Below, in pieces: positions 24,801 through 37,326 of a stretch of DNA of 64,000 bases. How positions within the stretch are numbered: position 1 is the stretch's first letter; each line of letters starts with the position of its first letter. The stretch covers positions 153,430,845 to 153,494,844 of the forward strand of contig OW799233.1 of NCBI GenBank assembly GCA_941918925.1, read 5' to 3'. Made by a program: the position numbers and the translations under genes. The notes beneath the pieces are model-generated. The model ran no database searches. It was not told the origin of the DNA and was given only the letters and a program-made list of their open reading frames with translations. Origin of the DNA: Phyto melanocephala. Taxonomy: Eukaryota; Arthropoda; Insecta; Diptera; Rhinophoridae.

Positions 24801-25270
24801 GTCAAAAATTTAGCATATGAAAAGGCAATTGCGTCTTAAATTTCAAATAAAGATGTTTTCAAAATTAATTCACCATGGAGAAGATCTCCATAAAGAAGAA
24901 GGATAGTTAATGTTTTTTGCCAAATGAACTTGTCTAGTGTTACTAAAAGGAGGAAAACGTATATTTACAAATTTCAGTTAAATTTGTAAGCTGTGTATGC
25001 ACATAATTAAGTTGCTTAAATTTTGAGTAAAGAAAAAAACTTCTGAAAACATTTCACATGAAAACATGAATAGAATTTATAAACAAAAACTGATTAATTG
25101 TCGTACATATCGCACACTAAACACAAAAGGTGCACAACGAATTATAGTGCAAATCTCTAACTACTGTGAAAAATTGTCATTAAACACACTCTTCTTTTAC
25201 TTTATTACATTTAGTTATGCTAGTTTTCATGTTAAATAAATTTTCTCTTTGAAAATCTTTTGTATAAAAA
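24801..25270. other. Spacer, nothing recognised
   Basis: AT-rich DNA with no supported feature. Confidence 0.4.
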
Positions 25271-26022
25271 CAAATAAGAGCGCTATATTCGGCCGTGCCG
25301 AATCTTATATACCCTTCACAACGTGTAGTCATGCAATAACAGTAGTTTGTATCACCATTCATCCCACATGAAATACGTACATACATATAAAAAACATACA
25401 TACATAAAAACATCCCATTGTAAAATTATAAATTTACGTATGTATGTTAAAAAAAAAAAAATAAAAAAAAAAATAAAAAAAAAATAAAAAAAAAATAAAA
25501 AAAAAAATTAAAAAAAAATAATTAAAATATATATAATAAATATAAAACAAAAAAAGAATAATAAAAATATAAATAATATATTAAATAAAAAATAAAAAAA
25601 AAAAATAAAAAAAAATTAAAAAAAAATATATAAAAAAAAAAAAAAATTTTTTTAGCTCAGCTGGGATTCGATTCCACGTTTTCTCTAACCAGTATACACG
25701 TTTGTATGTATGTATGTTGTTTTTGGAAAAAAATCCAGGTGGTCGTGGGTTTTTGCTCATATCTCAGTTGTTTATGTACCGATGTTTCTGATTTTCAATA
25801 CGGATCTAATCCCAAATATTTCTGATATTTTAATACCTCACCCGGGTCCAAGCAATGTCGGGGGGCTTCAAAAAGTCGATTTCAACATACACATGGACAG
25901 ACGGACAGACTGACAGAGCTTAATCGACTCCCTTATTCGTAAGCTTTCAGAAAATTGTAGAAATTTCACACGGAATGACAAACCTATATATACCCTTTTT
26001 CACTGTGTGAAGGGTATAAAAA
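25271..26022 (-). mobile_element. HINE copy J, full length
   Basis: The left end is CAAATAAGAGCGCTATATTCGGC-CGT-GCCGAAT followed by TATACCCTTCACAACG. A very regular poly-A mosaic spans about 25449-25645, then GGCTCAGC-type block, a short GGACAGAC run near 25895 and the right end CACTGTGTGAAGGGTATAAAAA. The block TATATACTTTATGGGGTCGG near the right end is deleted relative to the other copies. Confidence 0.85.
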
Positions 26023-26889
26023 CACAACAACCAAATAGGAAATTTTAAAATTTTAGAAAACTATATTTTAATTAAAATTTACAATTCATTTGCATTTTTT
26101 TTATTTACAAACTTAGCTTGAGCCTCTCCTCAAAATGTTTGTTTGTTGAGTTGTGCTCCTTTTGTATTTCGTGTACGTTATGTTAGTTTTGAAAATTATT
26201 TGACACCTATTGCTTGTGTTATATTGTGAGCACAAAAAAAATATATAAATATTTTCTAAATTATTGTTAAACGTAGTAAATACATTAGTTGTGGAATATC
26301 CATTAGGCGCATAAATTTGTCATTTATTGTTTGTGGTTTCATTACAACGAAATCAATTGTCTGTTTGTAACTCATGACTGCTAGAGGAATATATATATTC
26401 AATTTTTATTTAATCTCGCAGTGTGACAATTTTTAGTAGTTGACAAGTGTCACTAGGATTTGAACATTTCAACGCTAATTGAATTTTAAAATATTTTCTT
26501 TGTGTCAATAAGTTTAAATCAATATACATATTCACCAGCAGAGGAAAATGCGTTTAAAGTAGGGTTTTTTGTTTCTTTTATCCTAATTTCTCAATAAATG
26601 TTATAAGAATAGAATTCCTTTGAAGAACTTCGGGGATAAACTTGACAATTTATCATAAGTCAATTTGCAGAATTATTTGTCGTTATAGCAAGTTTCAGAT
26701 AAAAATAAAAGTTAAAATTCTTTAGCAATAAGTAAAAATATATAATTTGGTATATAGAGGTTGATTTTTTAGTGATATGTGGCATTGCTAAAAGTATTCA
26801 GTATGGTTGGCCATTTAACATAAATAGACTTATAAGATAACAATGCTTTTCATTTCATTTGCTGTGTGCAAAATGTGTATCGTAAATTT
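26023..26889. other. Spacer, nothing recognised
   Basis: No supported feature. Confidence 0.4.
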
Positions 26890-27620
26890 CATTCATTTTA
26901 TGGTCATCGGTTGCAAGGTCGCTAATTCGGATGTTCTTAGGGAACAAAGAGATTAGGGAGACTCAGTTGCCGATGCATCGCATAAGTCGGGAGAAAGTGG
27001 TTATAAAGCTACATCGGTACGGACGGTACTTGAGTGTGTTTTAAAATCTAGAATTATTCCTCTAGAAATAAAGTGACGCTGATGGGAGTTTAGGAGCACG
27101 TGGTAATAGCTGGGAATGAGACTGCTGACGAACACGCAAAGTAGTGATCTGAACCCAAAACTTCTCTGTGTGATGGTTTAGTGCGGGGAAGATCTTTAAA
27201 CGGGTAAAATCTATAAACCTGAAAAGGTGAATAAAGGAAACCACTAGTAGACTGGCTCGTATGCTGCTCAGAGAGCATCTTGTTAGGAGTGTAGGAAAGA
27301 TATTTCATTTAAATCGGACTACGATGAGCTGCATAACTGAGTTAGTTACAGGTCATGAAAACTTAAAATGAAATCTGAGAAAGATACAGATCAAGGATGA
27401 TGATATTTGTAGAATTTGCTAAGATAGCAGCAAATGTTAGTATATGAACGTCCAGTACTAAAAAGAGGAATAATGAAAATCACGGGAAAGCACACAATAG
27501 GTATGAATGCTTTGAAGGACTTCGGTCTGAGGGAAATTTGGCATTTGGCAGTGTGAAATCGTTCTTCTAATCTAGAGTAAATATCAGTTTTAGCGCGAGA
27601 ATTAAAAGAGGAAAGGAATA
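26890..27620 (+). pseudogene. Decayed non-LTR (I/Jockey/R1-type) retrotransposon RNase H region
   Basis: Near 27080-27145 the plus strand reads EHVVIAGNETADEHAK, the GHSGI.GNE.ADELA signature of the RNase H domain in I/R1/LOA-type LINE ORF2. After several stops and shifts, 27330-27430 reads VTGHENLK...DDDICRIC, matching the TGH..L..HL....D..CR.C zinc-binding tail of the same domain. The stretch is clearly less AT-rich than its flanks. Many stops and frameshifts make it a dead fragment. The reverse transcriptase part was not found. The clade cannot be fixed by eye. Confidence 0.65.
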
Positions 27621-27998
27621 CCGATGGGTAGCCACGATATCATTATGGAATGAAAGGGGTAGAAGAGGGAACTGGGATGGTAGTGGCCTACTTTTATGCT
27701 CTTCTTATATAACCAGTACCGTACGATAATCACCAAAAATTTTTTTGTCCAAAATTTAAAAATTTAATTTGATTGTCATGTAAGAATCAACCGATTTCAC
27801 CACACTAGACAATTTTTTGTTAAGAATACTTGGAGTATCTCGTCCAAATAATCAAGCCAGCCATGGAAGGCAACATTGTAACTCTTGTTGGTTAAATATC
27901 AGCCAAGATGTCGTAAAAATTATGCCGAAATTGAACATTATAAATGGATCATAAAATAGTCTACACAAAGAAAATGGCAGACATTTCATTAACTTTTG

Positions 27999-28035
<37 letters not shown>

Positions 28036-28956
28036 CGAAACTCAAGGGTAAAAACCCTGAAATAGTTTTTGCTGCTTCTTTAAAAAAAAAACTAAACAAA
28101 TTAACTGTTTGGCCATCATCTTTTTCGAGGATTTATAATTCACTGATGACTTCAGCTCAAATCTTTATAAAACAGTGACACGTTATTGATTTTCATATGT
28201 GCTTCGATAGCTACATGTGGGCTCTATTAACCGCAATTTTGACGCTTAGTAAAGCCGTAACGCAAAAATAGTCTCTATTGCTTACTCAAAAAACCAGCAT
28301 CCTTCTGTTCCATAACCCATTTAACGAAGTGTTTTCAGTGTGCACAGTGGCTTTGCTCAACTTTTATGCCAGCCTTCAATTTAAGTGTATGGAACCTTTA
28401 CAATTTCGACTTGATTTTTTGGATTTTTAATTAATACTCCCTTATCCTGGTTTGATATTTAGATTTCATTAGGTTGTTTTGGTTATTGTGTTATTTTAGC
28501 AGCAATAATTGCTTTCGTTCTCTATGTTTATTTGCATTTTAAAAAGGTTTAATCCATCTTGGGATTATCTTTGTTTTATGGTTTTGAACTGTTGCTGTTC
28601 ATAATACGATTTTCCAATGTTGTTTAGCATGGAAAATTTGCTGTTCTTTTCGTTTTTCCTTTCCATAAATTGTCAGCTTCTAATCCGTTAAAGTTTACTG
28701 CATAAATACAAACTAAAATTAAACTTTTCGGTTGGAATCGTTATTAAAAGTTATTTATGTATCAAAAAAAAAAAAAATACAAAAAATCCTTTTCGTGAAA
28801 ATCCTTTGAAACACGGATTTATCTTTTGTATTATAAAACAAACATTTTTTCGATTAAACTATTTCTAATAAAGTTTTTCAAAGGTATAATAACAATCATG
28901 GTACAATCATCAGGTAGCCTCACTAAAACAGCAAATTTTTTTTTCTCTACCTTAAG
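27621..28956. other. Spacer with a long T tract
   Basis: A T homopolymer of about 33 bp lies near 28003-28035. No gene is supported. Confidence 0.4.
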
Positions 28957-28964
28957 GTTTCACT

Positions 28965-29173
28965 CAAGGCATATTAATTCATCAGGTAGTTGCAGTTCGG
29001 AGAGAATTTGTTTGTTTGTATTTTTTATATATGAAGTTTGACATTTGAAATTAATCAGAGAAGAGAGAAAATTGTTTTTTATTTATAGACTTTGACAGCT
29101 CAAATTAAAAATAAGTGAAGAAAAAAATAATTAGCTGACGAAACAAGACTACCTGATGAATGAATGTGCCTTG
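28965..29173. mobile_element. hAT-type MITE with 8-bp target duplication
   Basis: This 209-bp element has 25-bp TIRs (left 28965-28989 beginning CAAGGCATATTAATTCATCA; right 29149-29173, its complement with two mismatches). The 8-bp direct repeat GTTTCACT flanks it at 28957-28964 and 29174-29181. An 8-bp duplication and a C(A/T)(A/G)GG start are typical of hAT elements. It has no coding capacity. A second CATCAGGTAG motif at 28908-28918 may be a fragment of a related copy. Confidence 0.85.
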
Positions 29174-29181
29174 GTTTCACT

Positions 29182-32100
29182 AAAATGTCAAATTTTGTTT
29201 ATGTATGTGTAAATATTATGTATGTATGTATGTATATATTCTATTATCAAAAAAACACGCACACACATTTGCTTTTTGACATTTCAGTCGTCGTTTTCCA
29301 CCAACAAAATGCATGTTGAAATTTGGTCACGTATCAAACTGAATTGTCAAACTCAGTTTTTTTTGATTGTGTTAGTGAAAAAAATCTCAAACGTACATAT
29401 ATGTTCATGTGAGTTTGACGAAGATCAAAACAATTTAGATTTTCACTGCCGCCGCTACTATGATTTGAAGCGAGTTTGATGTGTTGCTGCGAAAAACGTC
29501 AAATGGCATTTTTATTCAGTTTTCGCAGCGACAACACCGTACAGTAAAAATTTTGTGGTTAAATAAAATATGGAGAAAAAAATTTATTCTTGAATTTATT
29601 GAAGCATACCGTGGTTTGCCTGCTTTATGGCAGGTAAAATCCAAGGAATACAGCAACAAAGATGAGAAAAATTCATATTTCTAAAAAAAAATAATTTGTA
29701 AACATTAAAAATATTTTGCGACCAAATTAATCACACGTTCTTTCCTTTTAAAAACAGCTTTGAAATGAAATTTGATGGTTTGAGTTTGATACGTTGCTGT
29801 GATAAGCAAAACCAAATATTACCAATACATACATATTATTTGTCAAATCAGTTTGAACGTGGCAATCGTGCTTCACACATTTAGTAATAGAAAATTTTTA
29901 AAATATTTTTCATATGTACATATTTAAAATTTAAGACCCTGATAGAAAATCAGTACAGTACCGTAAAAAAAAAATAAAAAAATTAAAAAGAAATTACAAA
30001 ATGCTCTTAGTAGCAGTACTAAATCGTGTATATTTGCCACCAATATCGAGATAGAATTCAGGAACTTAATTTCATCATACTATTCAAATGTAGAGGGATA
30101 TTGCGAAATCGATTCCTTGTATTGTTCCTGATTCAGAATACCCATAAATTAATAAAAAAAACTAACATTTCATACGCCATGACTATTATCTAAGATGACT
30201 TAATCTTGACTTAATTTAACAAGGGCTTATCTCAATATTTTACAACTTTATAGAAAAAGGGTAAAATTGCATAAAATTTAAAAGAACTCAGCGACTTCAA
30301 TAATATTTCTACAAATCTATAATTTTTAACCATTGGTTATGAAATTATTCTGGACGGATGTGACTATTGTTGGTATTATACCAGATAATGTGGAAAACGC
30401 GGTTTCGTAAAAAATCAAGATACGCTCTTTTTTATTAAGCCATCGATATGTTTAACCGTATTACTCTTGATAAGTGTATAATAAAAAACGGAAAATTCAT
30501 ACGAGAACACACTTAAATATAATTATTTTACATGCTTGTATATTCATATCACACGTAATATATTGTCAAACACATACCGACAAATTACATTATAACATCA
30601 AAGTAAATAATGTAGTAGCAGAATAAATTAGTATCTAACCGCATTGAGCTAGTTTCTTAGGGAAATGGAAAAACCAAACAATAAATAACGCACCCAGTCG
30701 CCTGGGAGGATGTAAACGTAGAAATATCAATAAAGTATGTCTCCTTGTTTTAGAAAAATATTTACATGCTCGCGTTTATATTAATATGACTTCACACACA
30801 TACATACTTTAATACATGCATACATAAATATAAATATATATAAAAACAGTTTTAAAAATACATCAAAAGTTGCTCAGATGACACAGCTGTAGATGTTAAT
30901 GTCTTCAAGAAATAATAAAATTGACTTTGAGATAAATATGTATGTATGTGTGTATGGATGTAGATCAAACAGAATGATTGAATAAGTTAGTGACTGAAAG
31001 AATGAATGACATAAGAGTAAGAAATAAATACTGATAAAATTAATGAAATACCCATAAGAAGTTTAGAAGTAATGATGATGCAAAGAATGCACGAAACTGA
31101 AGAAGGCGTCGTGGTTTATTGGGGTAAGAAAATGGCAAATGTAATTGACACGGAAATAATAAAATAAAAGAAAAAGTAACTTAACAATAGAGAGCTAATA
31201 AAGTTTTAAACGTGTTTACTTAAACTAAAAAATTATTTTTTTCATACAAACTTCTAAACAAGCTTTTTAAATTTATGTGATTTTAATATTTATAGTTACC
31301 AATCTGTCCAGTTTTGGTAATTTTCGAACATTCCTGGCCAGAGAAATTAGCATTTATCCATTAACCAGTTTTTCAGCAATTTTTAAATAGTTTTTAACCA
31401 GTTTGTAATTACTTAACATTTTTCCTTAAAACTAATATTTGATTTGTATTTATTTTTTATGTTACCATTAATTGGAAAAAGAAAATGGGAATTATAACAC
31501 ATGAGGCGGATACTTTTTTAATGAATACTATTGTAAAACAGCAAACATGCGGGTTTAATTTCAAATTGATAATATATTTTATCTTATTCATTTGTAAAAA
31601 TAATTGTTTTTTATTGCAATTGCGGTCGAGAGAAATAAAGAAAAACTAAAATATAAAAAACTAATTTTTTATGGTCGCTGATTTAGTATTTAAACAAATA
31701 TTTGCTTGGTTTGAAAATACTACCTCATAAACATGAAATGCAGCATCCTATTTAAAATTCTTGTTTCGTGTTTGCTGGGTAACTGTTAATTAAAATTAAA
31801 CAATAATTTTAACTTTGACTAAAAGTCAGTATTTAATTAAAGTTATTTCTCAAAGAAGATAAAAAATAAAAAATATATTACTTTGTATTATAACTGATTT
31901 TTCTTTTGAAAATAGTTTTACGGAATAAGTTTAAAATAATACACAGTCAGTTGCTGTAAACAATGTCTAAGCGTTAAGCATTTTTTGAAATAATTTTTAG
32001 CTTTTATCAGTAAAAAGTTCAGCATTTTTTAATCTCCACAAACTGGCAACACTGTTTTGTTAATTGAGACAAAATATGAAGTTTCCATAAAATCGATTTT

Positions 32101-32636
32101 GGACACTGATTGGTTATCTAAAAAAAATTATAAAAATTCTACGTACATTTAAGATTTCTATTTTGCGAAGTGTCATAGAACCAGTATTCAAACTATCAAC
32201 AACGTTCAAATATAAATTTTAACCAGGATTTCTAAGTATTAGGGCTAGTTAAACGCATGATTCATTTTGGTATGGGTTTCAAGAAATGAATACAAAAAAA
32301 CTTAAATTTAAATTAAGTTTTTTAAGTTTTATTTATTTAATTTCATTTTAATTTATTCACTATTTGTGACGCCACACCCCTCTTTACGTAATTTTTGTTT
32401 TGACATTCATCTTAAATTATAAAGCTTTTTGACATATTTCTTTAATTATGTCATAAGAAATTTTAAGCGTGGCCAGAAAAGAAAAACAAAGAACAATAAT
32501 CTGCTAAGTAAGTTGTCATTCTTTTTTTTACATTTGAGAATGAAATAATGTTTGTTAAAAACTTTAATTCAATAAAAGAGTTATTTGCAGAGAGTAGTGA
32601 AGTTATTTTTTGGTTACTGGTGTATCATTTAGAAGC
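29182..32636. other. About 3.4 kb of AT-rich DNA, nothing recognised
   Basis: Small open frames (for example at 29222-29684) show no domain. TATG/CATA microsatellites occur near 29220 and 30800. No element ends were identified. Confidence 0.5.
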
Positions 32637-32872
32637 AAGTAAGAGCGCTGTGCCGAATCTGATAATGCCCTTCACTTCATCGATGCTAAGCCTAGATTTC
32701 ATATTTTATTCTACGGTTGGCTACTAGAGTAAAGTTAAATTTGTAAAAATCCAAAATTATAGATGGTGTCGTAAATATAATAGATTAAATCTGAAGAATA
32801 AGCTGCACTACAAAGTGGTCGTTATACCTATGAACATGTTAGTGAAGGATATTATAGCGCTTAGCTGGACAG
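32637..32872 (-). repeat. Short decayed HINE copy
   Basis: GCAAGTAAGAGCGCTGTGCCGAATCTGATAATGCCCTTCAC is a HINE 3' end lacking part of the hairpin. The far side, GTGAAGGATATTATAGCGCTTA, resembles another decayed terminus. About 200 bp of unrelated or highly diverged sequence lies between. Confidence 0.5.
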
Positions 32873-33017
32873 TTTCGTTAAAATTTTTTTTGTTGTGATT
32901 TTGCGTCGTTAACGTTAACGCTAAGTTACGTTACGTAATTCGCTTTATGTTACGCACATTTACATCATGTTACATACAGTTACGTTATGACCTACTATGC
33001 ATTACGTCAAATAATAT

Positions 33018-33599
33018 TGTTACAGATTTATTTTAAATAGCTTAATTTACATTATTTTAGTTATATTCACAGTAGTTTAAGTTACAATAGTTTTGTTTGT
33101 ATTAGTTTTTGTACATGTAACACTTCGTTTGGTTCGCAGGTTGTTCAAACATGATGCTGAGTTATATGTAGACGAGGTGAGTTATTATGTGCAGCATACT
33201 CTTAGGCACTTTTATTATTCCTGCATATTACTTAACATTAACATTACTTCTTAATTAAAATGTAACGGTTTTCGAATGAACTAGTGTGTACATACGAGAA
33301 CTTTGTCGAATGTTACCGAACACCAAAATGTTACTAAAATAGCCGAACAACACAGCTAACGTTATCAGTACTACAGTAGAGCTTGTAAAGTGCGTATCAA
33401 AGTGCGTTTGATAATAAAAGTTTATAACCGTAAGTGAAATATGTTAAGCGACATAAAAGCAATATCTAAGTGCGTTTAAATAAATAAAGTGCTCTTAATT
33501 TTATAACTAATTTCAACTGTTTTTATTTGCAATACGAAAAAAACTCAAAGTATATTTAAAGGAAGTAAGCCAACGTTTATAAAAGGTATAAACGTAACA
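33018..33599. mobile_element. Solo LTR, Ty3/gypsy type, ATAT target duplication
   Basis: This 582-bp block begins TGTTAC and ends GTAACA (6-bp perfect inverted ends containing the canonical TG...CA) and is flanked by ATAT on both sides (33014-33017 and 33600-33603). It contains AATAAA near 33484. LTRs with a 4-bp duplication are typical of Ty3/gypsy elements, and ATAT is a known target preference of the Drosophila 17.6/297 lineage. No internal retroviral-like sequence or second LTR is adjacent, so it looks like the product of LTR-LTR recombination. Orientation is probably plus from the AATAAA, but not certain. Confidence 0.65.
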
Positions 33600-33603
33600 A
33601 TAT

Positions 33604-35120
33604 AATTAAATTTCACCTAAATACTCCTCGGCAAAAAAATTTAACGCAATAGCATCAATAATTAATGTTAACTTCTTGTGTAAAGTTACACTTATTTGAG
33701 TTAGGGCGTTTCTACCCTTGACCATTGAATAGCTTGTTATTCTTCATAAATATTCAATTATTATTATTATGCTTTTGTGACTGAAATTCTTCCACATTGT
33801 GATAATCTGCCGCATTTAATGCGTAAATGTTTAACGTTGCCACTAGTACTCATTTTAATATTTGCTAGCGATATCACAAAATGGCATAATACGAAGTTAT
33901 ACCATCGTTTTATAATTTCTTAAAACCTTTTTTTTTTATTCATATTAATTCTTCTAAGCAGTACAAGAAATTAAAAAGTGGGCTTATGAAACAAGTCTCA
34001 CAATTACGCTTAGGGTCATGTCAGATAAAACTTCGTCGCGTGACATTTTTCACTTTGACAGAAAAGGGCGAGGGAAAAGGTGATGTCACAATGAAAACTT
34101 TTACAACACTTAAGCGTTGTTTGTTTACCTACAAAGTTGGCAATTACTTTTCTAATTTTTTCACTATTATTATATATTATATCAAATAATAAAAAATAAA
34201 AGCTAAGAATCATATTTTATATTAGCTTTTAAAACTAATTAATTTTGCTTTTAAATTTAATATAAAAAGCATTTAAGAAAATTTGCCATTCGATTGTCAA
34301 AGCACGCAAAAAGATGAGAGTTGCCTAACTTAAGGCTTCGCGCTGCGTTGAAAGTGCTTTATGTGACATGTTTCATATTAGAATGGCTATTTCATCATCA
34401 ATGTCAAGGTCTGTCTGACATGGCCCTTAATGTTTTTATGTGCTTCACTTGAAGTAAAAAAACTGCAAGACTGTGAAAATTATTCTCACTATTTAACTAA
34501 TAAACTGAATTAATTAAAATATACTTTTAAGCATTTGAAATTTCCTGGCGCACTTTGGTATTGACAGCGTTTTAGTCGGTCAAACAAAAATTATAAAACA
34601 AAATTTAAAAAACACTAAGTTTTTGTATAGACTTTATTATTAAAACAGAAACAAATATAACATAACAAATGGTTAAATAAAAAAACGAATCTATTGCTGG
34701 ATTTATATTTAGCATCTGAACTAATATCTTCTAGATGTGTTCATATGTACACATCTACTACACATATTTTAGACGAGTTCTTCAAGGTCAATATATGATC
34801 TTTCATTTCGCAGCTTATTTGCCATTAAAAAAAAAATATTATTGTTCTCTTTAATTAATTAAGAAATAAAGTAGACGACTGTTTGTTACTTTAAAAAAAA
34901 ATTAATTTTAAAAATGGGTATATTTTTTTCTAAATAAAAGTATTGATATACAATGGGTTTGTAATCATTACAAAAATAAGGTATTTAAAAAAGAATGTTA
35001 TCATTATTTCGTAAATTTTCAACTAATATCAACAAAAAATTAATGTTCATCATTTTATATTAGTTTCTTAATATAAAATCTAATGTAAAAAAACTAAAAT
35101 AAGTACAATATATATAAATA
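33604..35120. other. AT-rich DNA, nothing recognised
   Basis: The only larger open frames (33986-34189, and 34016-34213 on the opposite strand) overlap each other and show no motifs. Confidence 0.45.
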
Positions 35121-35749
35121 CTAGCCAAGCCCGGCACGCGTTGCTACGTCCCTTAATGAATAAAAATGCATTCTGAATTTTAATTGAATATCAAGTGCAA
35201 GAAGCTATAAATAATAACTTGTTTTTTATGGGCGTGACGCTGACCACTTTCCTAATCCCGAAATTGTATAGTCATGACAGCTCAATATGTGTGCAAAGTT
35301 TCAGAAGAATCGGTCCAGTGCAAGTACTTCAAAATTATAACTATTTTTTTACGGGCGTGGCCCTGCCCACTTTTTAAACATGAAATTATATAGTCAAAAC
35401 AGCTCAAAATGTGTGCAAAGTTTCAGAAAAATTGATCTAGTAGAAGTAGCTAAAGATGATAACTTATTTTTTATGGTCGTGGCACTGCCCACTTTTCTAA
35501 TCACGAAATTGTATAATCATGAGAGTCCAATATGTATGCACAGTTTCAGAAAAATCGGTCAAGTGCAAGTACCTAAAAATTATAACAAATTTTTTATGGG
35601 CGTAGCCCTGCCCACTTTTTACCACCCATAAACACTCCCTGGAATGAGTACTACAACATGCCTAAGTTTGAGTCCGATAGGATTTACGGTTCGGAGTCTA
35701 TAGCTGACACACACACAGACAGAGTTTCATTTTGATATAAATATTTAGA
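35121..35749 (-). mobile_element. Non-autonomous Helitron, both ends intact
   Basis: Read on the minus strand, the element starts TC (35749-35748) after a host A and ends CTAG (35124-35121) before a host T: the canonical A|TC...CTRR|T Helitron insertion. The 5' end TCTAAATATTTATATC...CTCTGTCTGTGTGTG and the GC-rich segment before CTAG (GACGTAGCAACGCGTGCC) fit the family. It lacks the helicase remnant present in the relative at 11996-12655 and instead carries several 123-bp modules. Confidence 0.8.
35214..35640. repeat. About 123-bp tandem modules inside the Helitron
   Basis: The ATAAC...TTTTTTAYGGKCGTG motif recurs at 35214, 35337, 35459 and 35582 (spacings 123, 122, 123). Each unit then carries GTGTGCAAAGTTTCAGAA and ATCGGTCCAGTGCAAGTA-like segments. 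The unit is 41 codons long, so plus-strand frames stay open across modules and give a repetitive peptide (FFMGVALPTFLI...ICVQSFRKI). I regard this as a by-product of the period, not a proven gene. Confidence 0.8.
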
Positions 35750-36424
35750 TTAATATTGTCTTTAAAAGCTAATTGAAAAAATATCCAAATATTAATAAAT
35801 AGTATAACGAAAATTAGTAAATTTTGAAAAAAGAATGTTTCTTTTTTAAACCCGAAAGAAAATCCAAAATTTGTCTAAGAACTATAGAGCTAGAAATGTT
35901 TTAATAAGCCGATTTCAAAAATACATACTTGTGTCCTTATGTCAGAAATATGTCTCCTAAAACAGCCAATATTTGCAAAAAAAATATTATTTTTGTAGCA
36001 CCGCGTTATTGGTTTACTATTTACCTTTATTAAATATATGCACACATACACACATAATATATACATTAACATAACTGTATTAGCAAAGAAAAACAAATTT
36101 AAAAAATTAACTCCTCAATTTTCCACATGTTTTCGTGGTTTTATTGAAAAGAGAAATCTTATCAAAAACTATTTCAGTTAAATGTTTTTTTTTAATTTTT
36201 ATTGATTATCTCGATATTTTGCTACTCCGTTGTGTAGCATTATTAGGAAATTAATTGTTGTTTTGAATTTTTTAATATTATTGGTGAAAAAAATAATTCA
36301 ATTTAAAACAACAAATTCTAAAAAAAATGTTGCCAATAAATTTAAATATTTAGTCGTATCAAAAAATGTGTAGAAAGTAATAACTCAGAAAATTCATAAT
36401 AAACAGTTTACTTATATTACTAAG
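35750..36424. other. Spacer, nothing recognised
   Basis: AT-rich, with no supported feature. Confidence 0.4.
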
Positions 36425-37326
36425 ACAAGTAAGAATGCTGATAATACCCTTCACTATCTTGTACGTAGGTACAGTGACCACATCGTAGCTCGACTTAGAT
36501 AAGACATTCTAAAAGGTTAAGCCTTCATTTAATACACATATACCTATAGATGGTGTTGAAAAAATACTTTTCACAATTTTGTTTACAGCTCCATCTTGGA
36601 TTTTAACTTTTGCATAGTTTATTGTATTCTATTGGTCGAGCCCTTTCATTTGGTACCCATATTGTGGGAGTTGAAAGAGCCGTAATTAATATTTTTGACT
36701 AACATACCCGTGATTTTATTTTAGGCGCCATCTTAGATTTTAACTTTTTCATTATTTACTGCTTTCCACTTTCTAAGTTAATTCGTTTGATATTGAGAGT
36801 GTTGAATTGGTTACATTTTTAATTATTATCTTCGATTTAATTTTTTTAGTATCGAATATTCTGCAAGTCAAGCGATTTCTTTTGATACCCATATCGTTCC
36901 TCTCAGTTGTCCAAAAGCTGAAAAAACTTAATATTATATTATATACGATTTCTATACTGGTTTTGGTTTAAAATTTGTCATTTCTTGTGAATTCTTAATG
37001 AAAACAAGTAAGTACGCTGTAGTCGGCTATATATGTAAGTATAAGCATCTACATAAGTATATACATACATACATATAATTTATTTGTCAAAAAGGATTTA
37101 CACTGTTTAATAGCATGCCATCATGTTAGTGTGTACTTTCTTGTTGTGTGTGATCATGTTCGTGCAACGTACACAAACCTCCGCTTGTCATATCTCAGCC
37201 CCTAAATCGACTTCTTTATCTATAGGGATTCAAAATATATGTATTTTTTTAGGGTCGCATATGAATACTGTAAAAACTACAAACTAAAATATACGCTTTT
37301 ACACTCTCGTGTGAAGAGTATAAAAA
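36425..37326 (-). mobile_element. Two stacked decayed HINE copies
   Basis: The first 3' end is ACAAGTAAGAATGCTGATAATACCCTTCAC at 36425, followed by the old-type interior ('ggattttaacttttgcatag', 'gagccctttcatttggtaccc'). A second 3' end, ACAAGTAAGTACGCTGTAGTCGGCTATA, appears near 37003 and runs to the 5' end CTCGTGTGAAGAGTATAAAAA at 37326. GTCCGTC runs are nearly absent. Both copies look old. Confidence 0.55.

Noticed and set aside
32905..33010. GTTACGTTACG-type iterations as a telomere-like or regulatory repeat
   Set aside because: Short and irregular, and only next to the solo LTR; no consistent period.
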